Positions 20,101-29,534 of a stretch of 64,000 bases of DNA are shown piece after piece. The notes beneath the pieces are model-generated. The model saw nothing but the letters and a program-made list of their open reading frames with translations, was not told the origin of the DNA and searched no databases. Within the stretch, counting starts at the first letter, position 1. Each line of letters starts with the position of its first letter. The DNA is taken from positions 248,001 to 312,000 of the forward strand of contig NZ_JROG01000007.1 in the NCBI RefSeq assembly GCF_000786215.1, in the 5' to 3' direction. Source of the DNA: Sphingomonas sp. 35-24ZXX. Its GTDB lineage: Bacteria > Pseudomonadota > Alphaproteobacteria > Sphingomonadales > Sphingomonadaceae. The translations under genes and the position numbers were made by a program.

Positions 20101-21354
20101 TTAAAGCCACACCGTTGCCGTGTGAATCGCCAGGCCCACCAGGCCGCCGACCAAGGTTCCATTGATGCGGATGAACTGCAGGTCCTTGCCCACCGCATTC
20201 TCGACGCGGTCGGTGATCGTACGCGCGTCCCAGCGGCGCACCGTCTCGGACACCAGCCGCACGATCTGGTCGCCATAGCGGTTGGCGATGCCGACCAGGG
20301 TGCGGCGGGCGAAGCGGTTGATCTGCTGCTGCATGCGCGGATCGTTCTGCAGCGATTCACCGATCTGGCGCAGCCCGTCGCCGAACTGGCCGGACAGCGC
20401 ATTGTCCGGATCGCGTGCCGCCCGCAGCAGCGCGGCGCGGCTGCGTTCCCAGATGCCGTCGAGCCAGCGCGCCATCGCCGGGTTGGCCAGCATCTCGGCC
20501 TTGATCTCGGCGACCTTGCCCTGCATTTCGGGGTCGTTGAGCAGCCGGAACGCCATCGTCTCCAGCCCCTCTTCCACCTTGTGGCGCAGCGGGTGTTCGA
20601 CGTCCTCGGCCATGTCGAACAACAGGTTGTGCAAGCCATCGATGATTCCGGTGGCGAGCCTCTCGTCGAGCCCAGTCCAGCGCATGATCGAATTGGCGCG
20701 GCTGCGAACCATGTCCTTGAGCAGGTCTTCGTTGGCAAACAGCGTGCGCTGCGTCCACTTGATGATGCCGTCCATCAGCGGCAGATGGCGGTTGTCGGCG
20801 ATCGCCGCGCTCAGGATCTGGCCGAGCAACGGCGCGACATCAAGCTTCTCCAGCTGCTGGCGCAGGGCCTCCTTGGCGTTGCCACCCAATCGGTCCTGAT
20901 CGAGCGATTCCAGCACATCGGCGACCATGTTCGATGCGCCAAGCCGCAGCCGCCCCTCACCGCCTGTCGGCTGGACCAGGAAGCGCCCCGCCGCCGCCGC
21001 GACATTCATCGTGCGCATCCGTCGTGCCACCACCAGTGGCGTCAGGAAGTTGCTGCGCAGGAACTGCGCCATCGTGTCGCCGATGCGATCCTTGTTGCGC
21101 GGGATGATCGCGGTGTGCGGGATCGGCAGGCCGAGCGGATGGCGGAACAGAGCGGTGACCGCGAACCAGTCCGCAAGGCCGCCTACCATCGCCGCTTCGG
21201 CAAAGGCACGGACATAGCCCCAGCGGGCATCGACATGGCCCTCGGCCCAGTGCGTCGCCAGGAACACGCCCGCCATCACCACCAGCATTCCGGTGGCGAT
21301 GGCCCGCATGCGCCAGGCCGGATCAGCGCTTCTGGGCAGAGCCACAGCGGTCAT
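20101..21354 (-). CDS. DUF445 family membrane protein
   Basis: A 417-residue protein with a hydrophobic segment near the N-terminus (IATGMLVVMAGVFLATHW), the family block GGLADWFAVTALFRHPLGLP, a long helical middle and a second membrane helix at the C-terminus (INGTLVGGLVGLAIHTATVW). DUF445 proteins are inner-membrane proteins of unknown role. ATG at 21354 is preferred to a longer frame reaching 21429 that would run into the RND pump gene. It lies 16 bases downstream of the RND gene on the same strand. Confidence 0.88.
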   Translation of the reverse strand: MTAVALPRSADPAWRMRAIATGMLVVMAGVFLATHWAEGHVDARWGYVRAFAEAAMVGGLADWFAVTALFRHPLGLPIPHTAIIPRNKDRIGDTMAQFLRSNFLTPLVVARRMRTMNVAAAAGRFLVQPTGGEGRLRLGASNMVADVLESLDQDRLGGNAKEALRQQLEKLDVAPLLGQILSAAIADNRHLPLMDGIIKWTQRTLFANEDLLKDMVRSRANSIMRWTGLDERLATGIIDGLHNLLFDMAEDVEHPLRHKVEEGLETMAFRLLNDPEMQGKVAEIKAEMLANPAMARWLDGIWERSRAALLRAARDPDNALSGQFGDGLRQIGESLQNDPRMQQQINRFARRTLVGIANRYGDQIVRLVSETVRRWDARTITDRVENAVGKDLQFIRINGTLVGGLVGLAIHTATVWL

Positions 21355-21370
21355 GACGGACGTCTGCCGT

Positions 21371-24300
21371 TCACTCCGCAGGCTGGATACCGTGGGGCTT
21401 GCCAGCCAACATGGCTTCGTCCGCAGCATTGTCGCCGGTCTTGTAGGTCAGCAGCTTGCGGCTCAGCCAGGGTCCGACCCGCTTTTCGATGCCGTCTGCC
21501 AGGCTGAAGCCAGCGGGCACGATGACCAGGGTCAGCAGCGTCGAAACGATCAGGCCGCCGATCACCACGATCCCCATGGGCGCGCGCCAGGCGCCATCGC
21601 CCGAAAGCGACAGGGCGGTCGGCACCATGCCCGCAGTCATTGCGACCGTGGTCATGACGATCGGCTGCGCGCGCTTGTGCCCGGCCTCCATGATCGCCTG
21701 CAACTTGGGAACGCCGTGGTGCATTTCCTCGATGGCAAAGTCGATCAGCAGGATCGAGTTCTTCGACACGATCCCCAGCAGCATCAGCACCCCGATCAGC
21801 ACCGGCATCGATACCGGCTGGCCGGTGGCCCAGATGAGCAGGATGCCACCCAGCGGCGCCAGCGCCAGCGAGCCCATATTGACCAAAGGCGACATCAGCC
21901 GCTTGTAGAGCAGCACCAGCACCGCGAACACCAGCAGGACGCCAGAAACCAGCGCGATCACGAAGTTCAGGGCCAGTTCGGCCTGCCATTCCTGCTCGCC
22001 GAACGGCTTGGTGCTGACGCCTGTCGGCAGATTCTTCATGATCGGCAGGTTGTTGATGGCGGTCATCGCCTCGCCGGTCACGACGCCGGGCGCCAGATCG
22101 GCACCGATGAACACGCGGCGCTCCTGGTTGTAGCGCTGAATGGTGGTGGGACCCGAGCCGAAGGAAATCTCGGCAACGCGGCTCAGCGGAACCGATCCGC
22201 CTGCTGCGGTCTGCACCGGCAGGTTCTGGATCGTCTTGAAGTCATTGCGCGATTCCTTGGGCAGCACGACACGGATCTGGATCTGGCGATCCGACAGCGA
22301 GAATTTCGCGGCGTTCTGCTCGATCTCGCCCAGCGTTGCGATACGGATCGCCTGGCTGAGCGCCGCAGTGGTGATGCCCAGCTGGGCGGCCAGATCGGTC
22401 CGCGGCTTGATGATGATTTCAGGCCTGCGCATATCGGCGTTGACCCGCGGGCCGGTGATCAGCTTGAGACCCTTCATCTGCTCGACCAGGGTACCAGCGG
22501 CCGCATACAGCTTCTCGGGATCGGAGCCGGTCAGCATGATCGAGATATCGCGATTGGTGCCGCCACCGCCGGACTGCGAGGCAAAGCTGACCCGCGCATC
22601 GGGGATTGCCTGGAGCGTCTTGGCAAGATCGCGCTCGAACTCGAACGACTTCTTCTCGCGATCCTTCTTGAGCGTAACGAAGATCGTGCCAGTCCCCTCG
22701 CGAATACGGATCAGGGCACGCTCGACCTCGGGCTGCTTGTACATGATCGCGGCGACCTTGTCGGCGACGACCTCGGTCTGCTCCAGCGTGGTGCCGGGCA
22801 CCATCTCGATCTGGATGCGGCTGTTGTCTTCGTTGATCGTCGGCTGGAACTGCGCGGGGGTGATCATGAACAGGATCACCGTCACCACGAAGGCCAGCAG
22901 TCCCACGCCCATCATCCACACGCGATGGTCGAGGAACATCGCGGCAAACTTGCGGCCGAAACCGGCCTTTTCGCCGCGGAAGGCACGGGCCCGGCTCTGA
23001 TCGAGCGACCAGCCCAGGACCTTCATGTACATGTCCATGAGCCTGCCCTCGCCGTGCGCGCTGTGGCCCTTGGCTTCCAGGAAATAGGCCGCGACCATCG
23101 GCGTGATCATGCGCGCCACGGCAAGGCTCATCAGCACCGAGACCACCACGGTGATGCCGAAGTTCTTGAAGAACTGACCCGAAATGCCGGGCATCAGGCC
23201 TACGGGCAGGAACACCGCGACGATGCAGAACGAGGTCGCCACCACCGCCAGACCGATTTCGTCGGCCGCATCGATTGATGCCTGATAGGCGGATTTGCCC
23301 ATGCGCATATGTCGGACGATATTCTCGATCTCCACGATTGCGTCATCGACCAATACGCCTGCCACCAGACCCAGCGCCAGCAGCGACAGGAAGTTCAGGT
23401 TGAAGCCCAGCAGGTCCATGAACCAGAAGGTGGGGATAGCGGACAGGGGGATCGCGATCGCCGAGATGATCGTTGCGCGCCAGTCGCGCAGGAAGAAGAA
23501 TACCACCACGACGGCAAGCACGGCGCCTTCGATCATCGAGGCGATCGAGCTTTCATACTGGCCTTCGGTATATTCGACGCTGGTGCCGAGCGGGATGAAC
23601 TCGATCCCCGGATTTTCCTTTTTCAGGTCCTCCATCGCATCGAGTGCTTCATAATAGACCGTGACATCGGATGCGCCCTTGGAGCGGGTCATCGCGAAAT
23701 TCACGACTTCCTTGTTGCGCACCTTGCTGATCGAGGTCGGCTCGCCATAGCCATCGGTCACTGTGGCGATGTCGGTCAGCTTGATGGTGCGGCCGCCGCC
23801 GAGCGGCACCTGCATTTGCGAAAGGTCGAATGCAGTATCGGCGTTGCCCAGCACGCGCAGAGACTGCTTGGTGCCGCCGACATCGGCGCGACCGCCCGCG
23901 GCATCGATATTGATCTGGCGCAGCGCATTGTTGACCACACTGGCGGTGACACCGAGCGCCTGCATCCGCGCAGGATCCAGAACGACGCGAATCTCGCGGT
24001 CCACCCCGCCGAAGCGATCGACCTCGGCCATGCCATCGATCGCCAGCAGCCGCTTGGTGACGGTATCGTCGACGAACCAGCTGAGCTGCTCGATCGTCAT
24101 GTCGTCGGCTTCAACGGCGTAATAGGCGATCGGCTCGCCCGTCGCATCGACCTTGGTCACCGACGGTTCGAGAATGCCCTCGGGAAGGCTGCCGCGGATC
24201 TGATCGACCGAGTTCTTGACCTCGTTCACCGCCTCGATGACGTCGACGCCGATCTCGAACTCGACAAAGGTGCTCGACGAGCCTTCGCTCGCGGTCGAAC

Positions 24301-24550
24301 TGATGTTCTTGACGCCGTTGATGCTGCGCACCGCAGCTTCGATCCGCTGGGTAATCTGGTTTTCGATTTCGGTCGGCGCCGCGCCTGGCTGCGAGATCAT
24401 GATCTGCACGGCCGGAAAATCGATGTCCGGGTTGTTCACCACATCCATGCGCATGAAGCTGAGGATGCCGGCAAACAGCAGACCGGTGAAGAAGACGAGC
24501 GGGATGATCGGGTTGCGGATCGACCAGGCCGACATGTTCCTGAAATTCAT
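21371..24550 (-). CDS. RND efflux transporter permease (AcrB/MexF-like)
   Basis: A 1059-residue proton-driven RND pump subunit. TM1 is in PIIPLVFFTGLLFAGILSF; porter-domain blocks and the relay motif GLVAGVLVDDAIVEIENI in TM4 (paired acidic residues) are present. A second TM set follows from about residue 545. It exports drugs or hydrophobic compounds as a trimer with the adaptor encoded upstream and an outer-membrane channel not encoded here. Family size is normal. Confidence 0.93.
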   Translation of the reverse strand: MNFRNMSAWSIRNPIIPLVFFTGLLFAGILSFMRMDVVNNPDIDFPAVQIMISQPGAAPTEIENQITQRIEAAVRSINGVKNISSTASEGSSSTFVEFEIGVDVIEAVNEVKNSVDQIRGSLPEGILEPSVTKVDATGEPIAYYAVEADDMTIEQLSWFVDDTVTKRLLAIDGMAEVDRFGGVDREIRVVLDPARMQALGVTASVVNNALRQINIDAAGGRADVGGTKQSLRVLGNADTAFDLSQMQVPLGGGRTIKLTDIATVTDGYGEPTSISKVRNKEVVNFAMTRSKGASDVTVYYEALDAMEDLKKENPGIEFIPLGTSVEYTEGQYESSIASMIEGAVLAVVVVFFFLRDWRATIISAIAIPLSAIPTFWFMDLLGFNLNFLSLLALGLVAGVLVDDAIVEIENIVRHMRMGKSAYQASIDAADEIGLAVVATSFCIVAVFLPVGLMPGISGQFFKNFGITVVVSVLMSLAVARMITPMVAAYFLEAKGHSAHGEGRLMDMYMKVLGWSLDQSRARAFRGEKAGFGRKFAAMFLDHRVWMMGVGLLAFVVTVILFMITPAQFQPTINEDNSRIQIEMVPGTTLEQTEVVADKVAAIMYKQPEVERALIRIREGTGTIFVTLKKDREKKSFEFERDLAKTLQAIPDARVSFASQSGGGGTNRDISIMLTGSDPEKLYAAAGTLVEQMKGLKLITGPRVNADMRRPEIIIKPRTDLAAQLGITTAALSQAIRIATLGEIEQNAAKFSLSDRQIQIRVVLPKESRNDFKTIQNLPVQTAAGGSVPLSRVAEISFGSGPTTIQRYNQERRVFIGADLAPGVVTGEAMTAINNLPIMKNLPTGVSTKPFGEQEWQAELALNFVIALVSGVLLVFAVLVLLYKRLMSPLVNMGSLALAPLGGILLIWATGQPVSMPVLIGVLMLLGIVSKNSILLIDFAIEEMHHGVPKLQAIMEAGHKRAQPIVMTTVAMTAGMVPTALSLSGDGAWRAPMGIVVIGGLIVSTLLTLVIVPAGFSLADGIEKRVGPWLSRKLLTYKTGDNAADEAMLAGKPHGIQPAE

Positions 24551-24741
24551 CGCTTTGTCCTCAACCCGCCGGGCAAACGGCCCGTGTCAGTTACGCTGTT
24601 CTCATACGGCCAGATGCATAGGCCATGCAACCCGCGCGGCCCGCCTGCGCCTCTCCCGGCTCCGGTCGCTCGACCAACGCACGGCCGCTTTCGACAATCG
24701 GCAGGGCGGGAACGACGCATCGGTCACCCCGCAGATGCCTT

Positions 24742-25965
24742 TCAGCCGCGTTTGGCACCCTGGATCTGCGGGCGCACCGTCTCGCCAGGATTGAGGAAGC
24801 CGCCTGCGAAGAGCACGACGCGTTCCTTGCCGGTGATCCCGCTGGCGATGGCAATGCCGCGTGCGGTGACCGTGCCAGTGGTGACATCGCGCCGCTCCAC
24901 CTTGTTGTCCTTGCCGACAACATAGACATAGCTGCCCTTGTCATCGCTGAGCACGGCCGATTCGGGCAGCACCGGCGATTGCGACGAGCCGCTGACCACT
25001 GCAGCGCTGGCAAAGCCGCCAGGCCGCAGCGCCTTGTCATAGCCCAGCGCAATCCGCGCGATGCCCTGGCGCGAGGTTTCGTTGATGATCGGGGCGACCT
25101 GCCACACCTGACCGGTAAAGGTCTTGGCGGTGCCGACCGGACGGACCTCGGCACGGACGCCGACGCTCAAGGCTGCCAGATCCGCCTCGCCCATCTGCGC
25201 GCGCAGCTCCATTTCGCCGCGCGCGGCCATGCGGAACAGCACGCCGCTGCCCGCGCCAACCACTTGGCCAGGTTCGACATTGCGCTCGAGCACGAGGCCG
25301 GCTTCGGGCGCGCGAATGTTCAGGCGGCCGTTGCGCGCCTGCGCCTCGCGCAGCTGCGCCTGAGCCACCTCGACCCGCGCCACGGCGGCATCGCGCGTTG
25401 CCCGGCGGCGATCGACATCGGCCTTGGAAATGAAGCCGCGACCGACCAGCTGCAGCGCGCGGTCCAGTTCGTTCTGCGCCAGCACGGCGTCTGCCTGGCT
25501 GACCTGGATCTGAGCAGCGAGCGAACGCGCCTGCTGGCTCTGCACGTCCTGATCGATGATCGCGAGCACCTGCCCGGTCTTCACCCAATCGCCGGGCTGG
25601 ACGAGCACGCGGACCACCTGCCCGCCTTCGCCCGCGATGCCGATCGGCATTTCGCGGCGGGCGGCGAGCGTTCCGGTGGCGTTGATCACCCGTTCGACCG
25701 AGCCGGAGCCAGGCACGATCACGGTGACTGCGGGAGCCTGCGAGTCGGTGCCGCCGGCGCCGGCCTTGGCGGCCTCGCTGGCTGCGGTCTCGGAATCTCC
25801 GCCAAAGAAATAGACGCCCGCTGCGATCAGCAATGCCAAGGCAATGATTACCCCGATGATCGTGTTGCGTCGCCGCGTCTTCGCAGCGGTATCGACGTCC
25901 GATCCGTAAAGGTCTTCGCTACGTGCGGTGATCGTGTCGCCGCCAAAGCTCGATTCGTAATTCAT
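24742..25965 (-). CDS. RND efflux periplasmic adaptor (membrane fusion protein)
   Basis: A 407-residue adaptor. A single N-terminal membrane anchor (TIIGVIIALALLIAAGVYFF, about residues 35-54) follows an unusually polar 34-residue cytoplasmic head. Then come the lipoyl half-motif VLVQPGDWVKTGQVLAIID, a coiled-coil hairpin rich in Ala/Gln, and the beta-barrel domain. It links the RND pump (191 bases downstream on the same strand) to an outer-membrane channel. The gap between them holds no gene. Confidence 0.92.
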   Translation of the reverse strand: MNYESSFGGDTITARSEDLYGSDVDTAAKTRRRNTIIGVIIALALLIAAGVYFFGGDSETAASEAAKAGAGGTDSQAPAVTVIVPGSGSVERVINATGTLAARREMPIGIAGEGGQVVRVLVQPGDWVKTGQVLAIIDQDVQSQQARSLAAQIQVSQADAVLAQNELDRALQLVGRGFISKADVDRRRATRDAAVARVEVAQAQLREAQARNGRLNIRAPEAGLVLERNVEPGQVVGAGSGVLFRMAARGEMELRAQMGEADLAALSVGVRAEVRPVGTAKTFTGQVWQVAPIINETSRQGIARIALGYDKALRPGGFASAAVVSGSSQSPVLPESAVLSDDKGSYVYVVGKDNKVERRDVTTGTVTARGIAIASGITGKERVVLFAGGFLNPGETVRPQIQGAKRG

Positions 25966-26212
25966 TGCCAGATTCCGTCCAAACCACGCCGCCCTGTCAC
26001 TCGATGAGTCCCCGGATCAGCCGCGCATCCGCGCCGCGCCCGCCCATCGGCAAAGGACTTTCCCCCATACCCGTGCTGTTGCACCGGGAGAAGTTCATGG
26101 CACTGTGTTATCTAATTAAGTCACCGCGCGCAAGCCATAATGCTGCGCCGCACCGGGCGTCTCTAGACGGTGTCACAGCCAATGGCAATTTCAGCTCGGC
26201 ACACGGGCGTGC
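25966..26212. other. Intergenic region upstream of the RND operon
   Basis: No gene is seen. It probably contains the RND promoter: on the minus strand an AT-rich stretch TTAATTAGATAACAC (26124-26110 region) stands out from GC-rich surroundings. No recognisable regulator gene lies next to the pump. The far end carries the terminator of the GlsB-type gene. Confidence 0.4.
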
Positions 26213-26252
26213 AAAAAGGGGAGCGCCGACCCTTCGGTCGACGCTCCCCTTG
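26213..26252 (-). terminator. Intrinsic terminator of the GlsB-type gene
   Basis: On the minus strand AGGGGAGCGTCGACC pairs with GGTCGGCGCTCCCCT (one mismatch) around a GAAG loop, then TTTT. It lies about 40 bases after the stop codon. Confidence 0.85.
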
Positions 26253-26291
26253 GTGCGACGGAAAAGTGTCTTGCCGGTGCGGCGTGACCTT

Positions 26292-26561
26292 TTAGCGTGC
26301 GCGGCCGCGCTGGATGAAGTTGACGATCGCCAGCAGTACCACCGCGCCGATGAACGAGTTCAGCAGCGTCAGCGGATCGAACGCGTCGGCGCGCAGGCTG
26401 CCGCCGCCGATCAGTCCACCGAACAGGAAGCGACCCAGGACCGATCCCACGCAACCGACCACGACGTTCCAGAGAATGCCCATCTGAGCATCACGGTTCA
26501 TCACCTTGCTGGCCAGCCAGCCCATGATGCCGCCCATGATCAGCGCCAGAATCAAACCCAT
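26292..26561 (-). CDS. GlsB/YeaQ/YmgE family small membrane protein
   Basis: An 89-residue protein with three hydrophobic segments and the family signatures GGIMGWLASKVM, GILWNVVVGCVGSVLGRFLFG and the final FIGAVVLLAIVNFIQRGR. Family members are stress-associated inner-membrane proteins related to transglycosylase-associated proteins. AGGAGGA sits 4-5 bases before the ATG. It is monocistronic with its own terminator. Confidence 0.9.
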   Translation of the reverse strand: MGLILALIMGGIMGWLASKVMNRDAQMGILWNVVVGCVGSVLGRFLFGGLIGGGSLRADAFDPLTLLNSFIGAVVLLAIVNFIQRGRAR

Positions 26562-26719
26562 ATTGTCCTCCTGTTTTGCCCGATGTCCGCGTTCCGGTCA
26601 TCATGGCAGCAGGTACGGCAGAGCGACGAAACGGTTCCAAGCTGCGGCAGGCGAATGGCGAGGTTATTGCGCTATTTTACAAGGCACCCAGTACGCGCCG
26701 CCACCGGGGCTGGGTCTGC

Positions 26720-27766
26720 TCAGGCGACGAGCGGGTACGGCAGGTCGATCGCAATGGCGTTCACCCGCGCCACTTCCAGTGCCCAGAGGTGCACCTTGTC
26801 GATCTCATCGCCATGAGCGCGCCGCGCAAAGTCCTGCTCGTCCGCGCGATCCTCCATCGTGAACGCCTGGCCGAACTTCGAATGGCTGGTGAGCGCGGGA
26901 TTGGCGAGCAGCGCCGCCTGCAGGTCGGAAGTCAGCCCGAGTCCGAAATGCCGGGCGAGCGCCAGCAGGCCCGCGGGCTTGTCCTGCGTCAGCGTTTCGC
27001 TGTCGAGTGTCGCCACGCGCTGCGGCCCCAACTGGCGCGCAATCTGGCCGAACAGGCGATGCTGCACCAGCCAGCCCAGCGCTGCGATCTGCAGGTCGCT
27101 CTGCCGGAAAAGATCGGCCGGGCCGAACCCCATCTCGACCATGCCTTCGCGCAATTGCCCCTCGAGAAGCTCGCGCGCCCACAGCCGGCACCACAGCCCC
27201 TTGCGCGCCACCGAGGCGAGGAACACCGGCAGCGGCGCATAAAGCAGCAGCGCCCGGCTTTCTGGTCGCAGCGCCATCGCCGCGCCGATCAGCGGATTGA
27301 AGATGTTGGACGGCTTGACCACCACGGCTTCGTCGGGGCCGAAGGGGCGTTGCAGCAGGGCGAGCGATGCATCGAGCACGGCCGCCACCTGTCGCCGGTC
27401 GGCCCCGCGCCAGCGCCAGCCCATCAGATCGTTGCACAGCATCGGCTCTGACAGGCCCATCGCCAGCCCCGGGACGTCGAGCGCCCGCACCAGCATGGTC
27501 GAGGCGCAGAAGGCGGAATGGAACACGAAATGCAGTGGCGCGCGCCCTGCCCCTGCCGCCAGCGCCTCTGGCCGCGGCACCGGCACGATACGCGTCGCTT
27601 CGCCCAGATACTCGTCCGTCAGAAAGGTCGCCTTGCGGTGCTGCTCGCGCGCGACATGCCGGAACTGGAACGCATCCATGGCGGGATCATAGCGGTGAGC
27701 ATGCCAGTGCGGATCGCGCACCATCGCGGCCTTGTCGCCAGCGAAATCGGGGCCGGTTTCGGTCAT
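26720..27766 (-). CDS. Sulfotransferase-like protein
   Basis: A 348-residue protein. PLHFVFHSAFCASTMLVRAL resembles the 5'-phosphosulfate loop of PAPS-dependent sulfotransferases (usual pattern RSGSTWL), followed by a helix and an EAVVVKPSN strand. The 3'-phosphate-binding region is not certain, so sulfotransferase activity is a guess. ATG at 27766 is chosen. It is divergent by 67 bases from the TPR/aspartyl-hydroxylase gene; the two probably share a regulated region and may act on the same product. Confidence 0.6.
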   Translation of the reverse strand: MTETGPDFAGDKAAMVRDPHWHAHRYDPAMDAFQFRHVAREQHRKATFLTDEYLGEATRIVPVPRPEALAAGAGRAPLHFVFHSAFCASTMLVRALDVPGLAMGLSEPMLCNDLMGWRWRGADRRQVAAVLDASLALLQRPFGPDEAVVVKPSNIFNPLIGAAMALRPESRALLLYAPLPVFLASVARKGLWCRLWARELLEGQLREGMVEMGFGPADLFRQSDLQIAALGWLVQHRLFGQIARQLGPQRVATLDSETLTQDKPAGLLALARHFGLGLTSDLQAALLANPALTSHSKFGQAFTMEDRADEQDFARRAHGDEIDKVHLWALEVARVNAIAIDLPYPLVA

Positions 27767-27833
27767 GGCGGCGATCCTTGCCAATCCCCCGGCGGCGTGG
27801 CAAGCAGGACGTGGTCGGGGGACTCAACACCAT

Positions 27834-29018
27834 ATGTCAGTGACAGCACAGAATGATCCGGTTGCGTTGAACAGCGCCGGGATGGTCGCGCTGCGCGAAG
27901 GGCGTTTCGGCGACGCGGCGCGCGCCTTCGATGCGGCGGTTCGGGCCGATCCTGCCGCCACCGCGCTCTGGCGCAACCTCGCGACCGCCCGCCGCGCGCT
28001 GGGCGATGATGCGGGCGAGATTGCCGCGATCGACGCTGCGATCGACATCGATCGGCGCGACTTCATGGCCTGGTTGCGCAAGGCTGAGGCGCACCAGCGG
28101 CTGGGCGATGATCCCCGCGCGCTTGCCGCCTGGCAGGCCGTGCTCCAGCTGGCGGCACATATCGATCCGCTGCCGGAAGCGCTGGTGCCCGTGCTGGCGG
28201 CCGGTCGTGACTTTTGCATCGCCTGCACACGGACCATCGAATATCAGGTCGCCGAAGCCCTCGGCGATTTTTCGGCCAATCTGCCGCTGCCTGCCGCCAG
28301 GCGCGCCCGCACATTTGTCGATGCCGCGCTGGGCAAGCGCAAGATCTACGTCAACGAGTGCAACGGCCTGTGCTATCCGTTCCTGCCGGCCGACGAGTTC
28401 TTCGACGAAGCCCATTTCCCCTGGTTTGCCGAGATCGAGGCGCGGACCAGCCTGATCCGCGACGAGATGCTGGCGCTGCTCGCCGATTCTGGCGACGCGC
28501 TGCGCCCGTATGTGCGGATGGAGAAAGGCGCGCCGCAAAGCAAATGGTCCCCGCTCGACCAATCACTCGCCTGGGGCGCGTGCTTCCTGTGGGAATATGG
28601 CAGGCCCAACCCCGCGGTGCTCGATCGCTGCCCCGCCACCGCCAGAGCACTGGCCTCCATCCCGCAGAGCCATATTCCCGGGCGAGCCCCAACCGCCTTC
28701 TTTTCCATTCTGAAGCCGCGCACGCATATCCCCGCGCACACAGGCGTGACCAATACCCGGGCCATCATTCACCTGCCGCTGTTGGTGCCCGATGGCTGCA
28801 GCTTCCGCGTCGGCGGGGAAACGCGGCAGTGGCAGGTCGGCAAGGCCTTTGCCTTTGATGACACCATCGAGCACGAAGCCTGGAACAACAGCGACGAAAT
28901 GCGCGCCGTGCTGATCTTCGATGTCTGGAACCCGCATCTTAGTTCCGAAGAGCAGGCGATCATCGCGGGCTATTTCGAGGCTGCCGATGCGAGCGGCTTC
29001 AACACCAACCTCGATTGA
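27834..29018 (+). CDS. TPR domain + aspartyl/asparaginyl beta-hydroxylase family protein
   Basis: A 394-residue fusion. Residues about 8-110 form TPR-like repeats (GDAARAFDAAVRADPAATAL, WLRKAEAHQRLGDDPRA). The C-terminal part is a 2-oxoglutarate/Fe(II) oxygenase of the aspartyl beta-hydroxylase type: THIPAHTGVTNTRAIIHLPL holds the first His and Arg, and DDTIEHEAWNNSDE the second His. Members hydroxylate Asp/Asn in proteins or small peptides. ATG at 27834 (CACCATATGTCAG) is preferred over an upstream extension overlapping the divergent gene. Confidence 0.88.
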   Translation: MSVTAQNDPVALNSAGMVALREGRFGDAARAFDAAVRADPAATALWRNLATARRALGDDAGEIAAIDAAIDIDRRDFMAWLRKAEAHQRLGDDPRALAAWQAVLQLAAHIDPLPEALVPVLAAGRDFCIACTRTIEYQVAEALGDFSANLPLPAARRARTFVDAALGKRKIYVNECNGLCYPFLPADEFFDEAHFPWFAEIEARTSLIRDEMLALLADSGDALRPYVRMEKGAPQSKWSPLDQSLAWGACFLWEYGRPNPAVLDRCPATARALASIPQSHIPGRAPTAFFSILKPRTHIPAHTGVTNTRAIIHLPLLVPDGCSFRVGGETRQWQVGKAFAFDDTIEHEAWNNSDEMRAVLIFDVWNPHLSSEEQAIIAGYFEAADASGFNTNLD

Positions 29019-29177
29019 TTTCGCACCAGCGCGCAAAAATTACTGTTTGTTTCAATATACCGGCATGATACGCTTGCGTTGTTAAGACGGGTGCTCTGTG
29101 ATTCCTTCCACGGCAGCATCGACGGGTAAGCGGCACGGCTTTTCAAAGCCTGCCAAGACGGGGATGGACAACACATC

Positions 29178-29468
29178 ATGAAGAAATCTGCACTGATCCT
29201 GGCCGCCGCAGCATCGTGTCTGTGGATGCCGCTCGCCACGACCAGCGTCCACGCCAAGGATGCCGCAGCCGACGGCGATGCGCAAACCGAGGACAACAAG
29301 ATCCGCTGCCGCAAGATCGAGGTCACCGGTTCGCTGGTCAAGAAGACCAAGGTCTGCAAGACGGTCGCCGAATGGCGCCAGATCAGCGCCAAGGGCAACC
29401 AGAATGTCCGCGATCTGGTCGAATCCGGGCAGGTCTGCGCCGGTGGCCCGATGTGCACGGGCGGCTGA
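29178..29468 (+). CDS. Small secreted Cys-containing protein, unknown function
   Basis: A 96-residue protein with a signal peptide (MKKSALILAAAASCLWMPLA, cut after VHA). The mature part has four Cys in the pattern IRCRKIEVTGSLVKKTKVCK, then QVCAGGPMC, which could form disulfides. Similar short proteins with the RCRKxxVTGS pattern are, to my knowledge, common in sphingomonads but uncharacterised. It lies 159 bases behind the hydroxylase gene with its own likely promoter in an AT-rich stretch. Confidence 0.75.
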   Translation: MKKSALILAAAASCLWMPLATTSVHAKDAAADGDAQTEDNKIRCRKIEVTGSLVKKTKVCKTVAEWRQISAKGNQNVRDLVESGQVCAGGPMCTGG

Positions 29469-29534
29469 TCGCCGGATTTTCTCCGCCATCTTGCTGCTGC
29501 CCTGCCCTGCTGATGCTGCACTGAGCGCATCAGC

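Noticed and set aside
21293-23278. 661-residue open frame opposite the RND pump
   Set aside because: It is the reverse-frame shadow of a highly conserved transporter gene.
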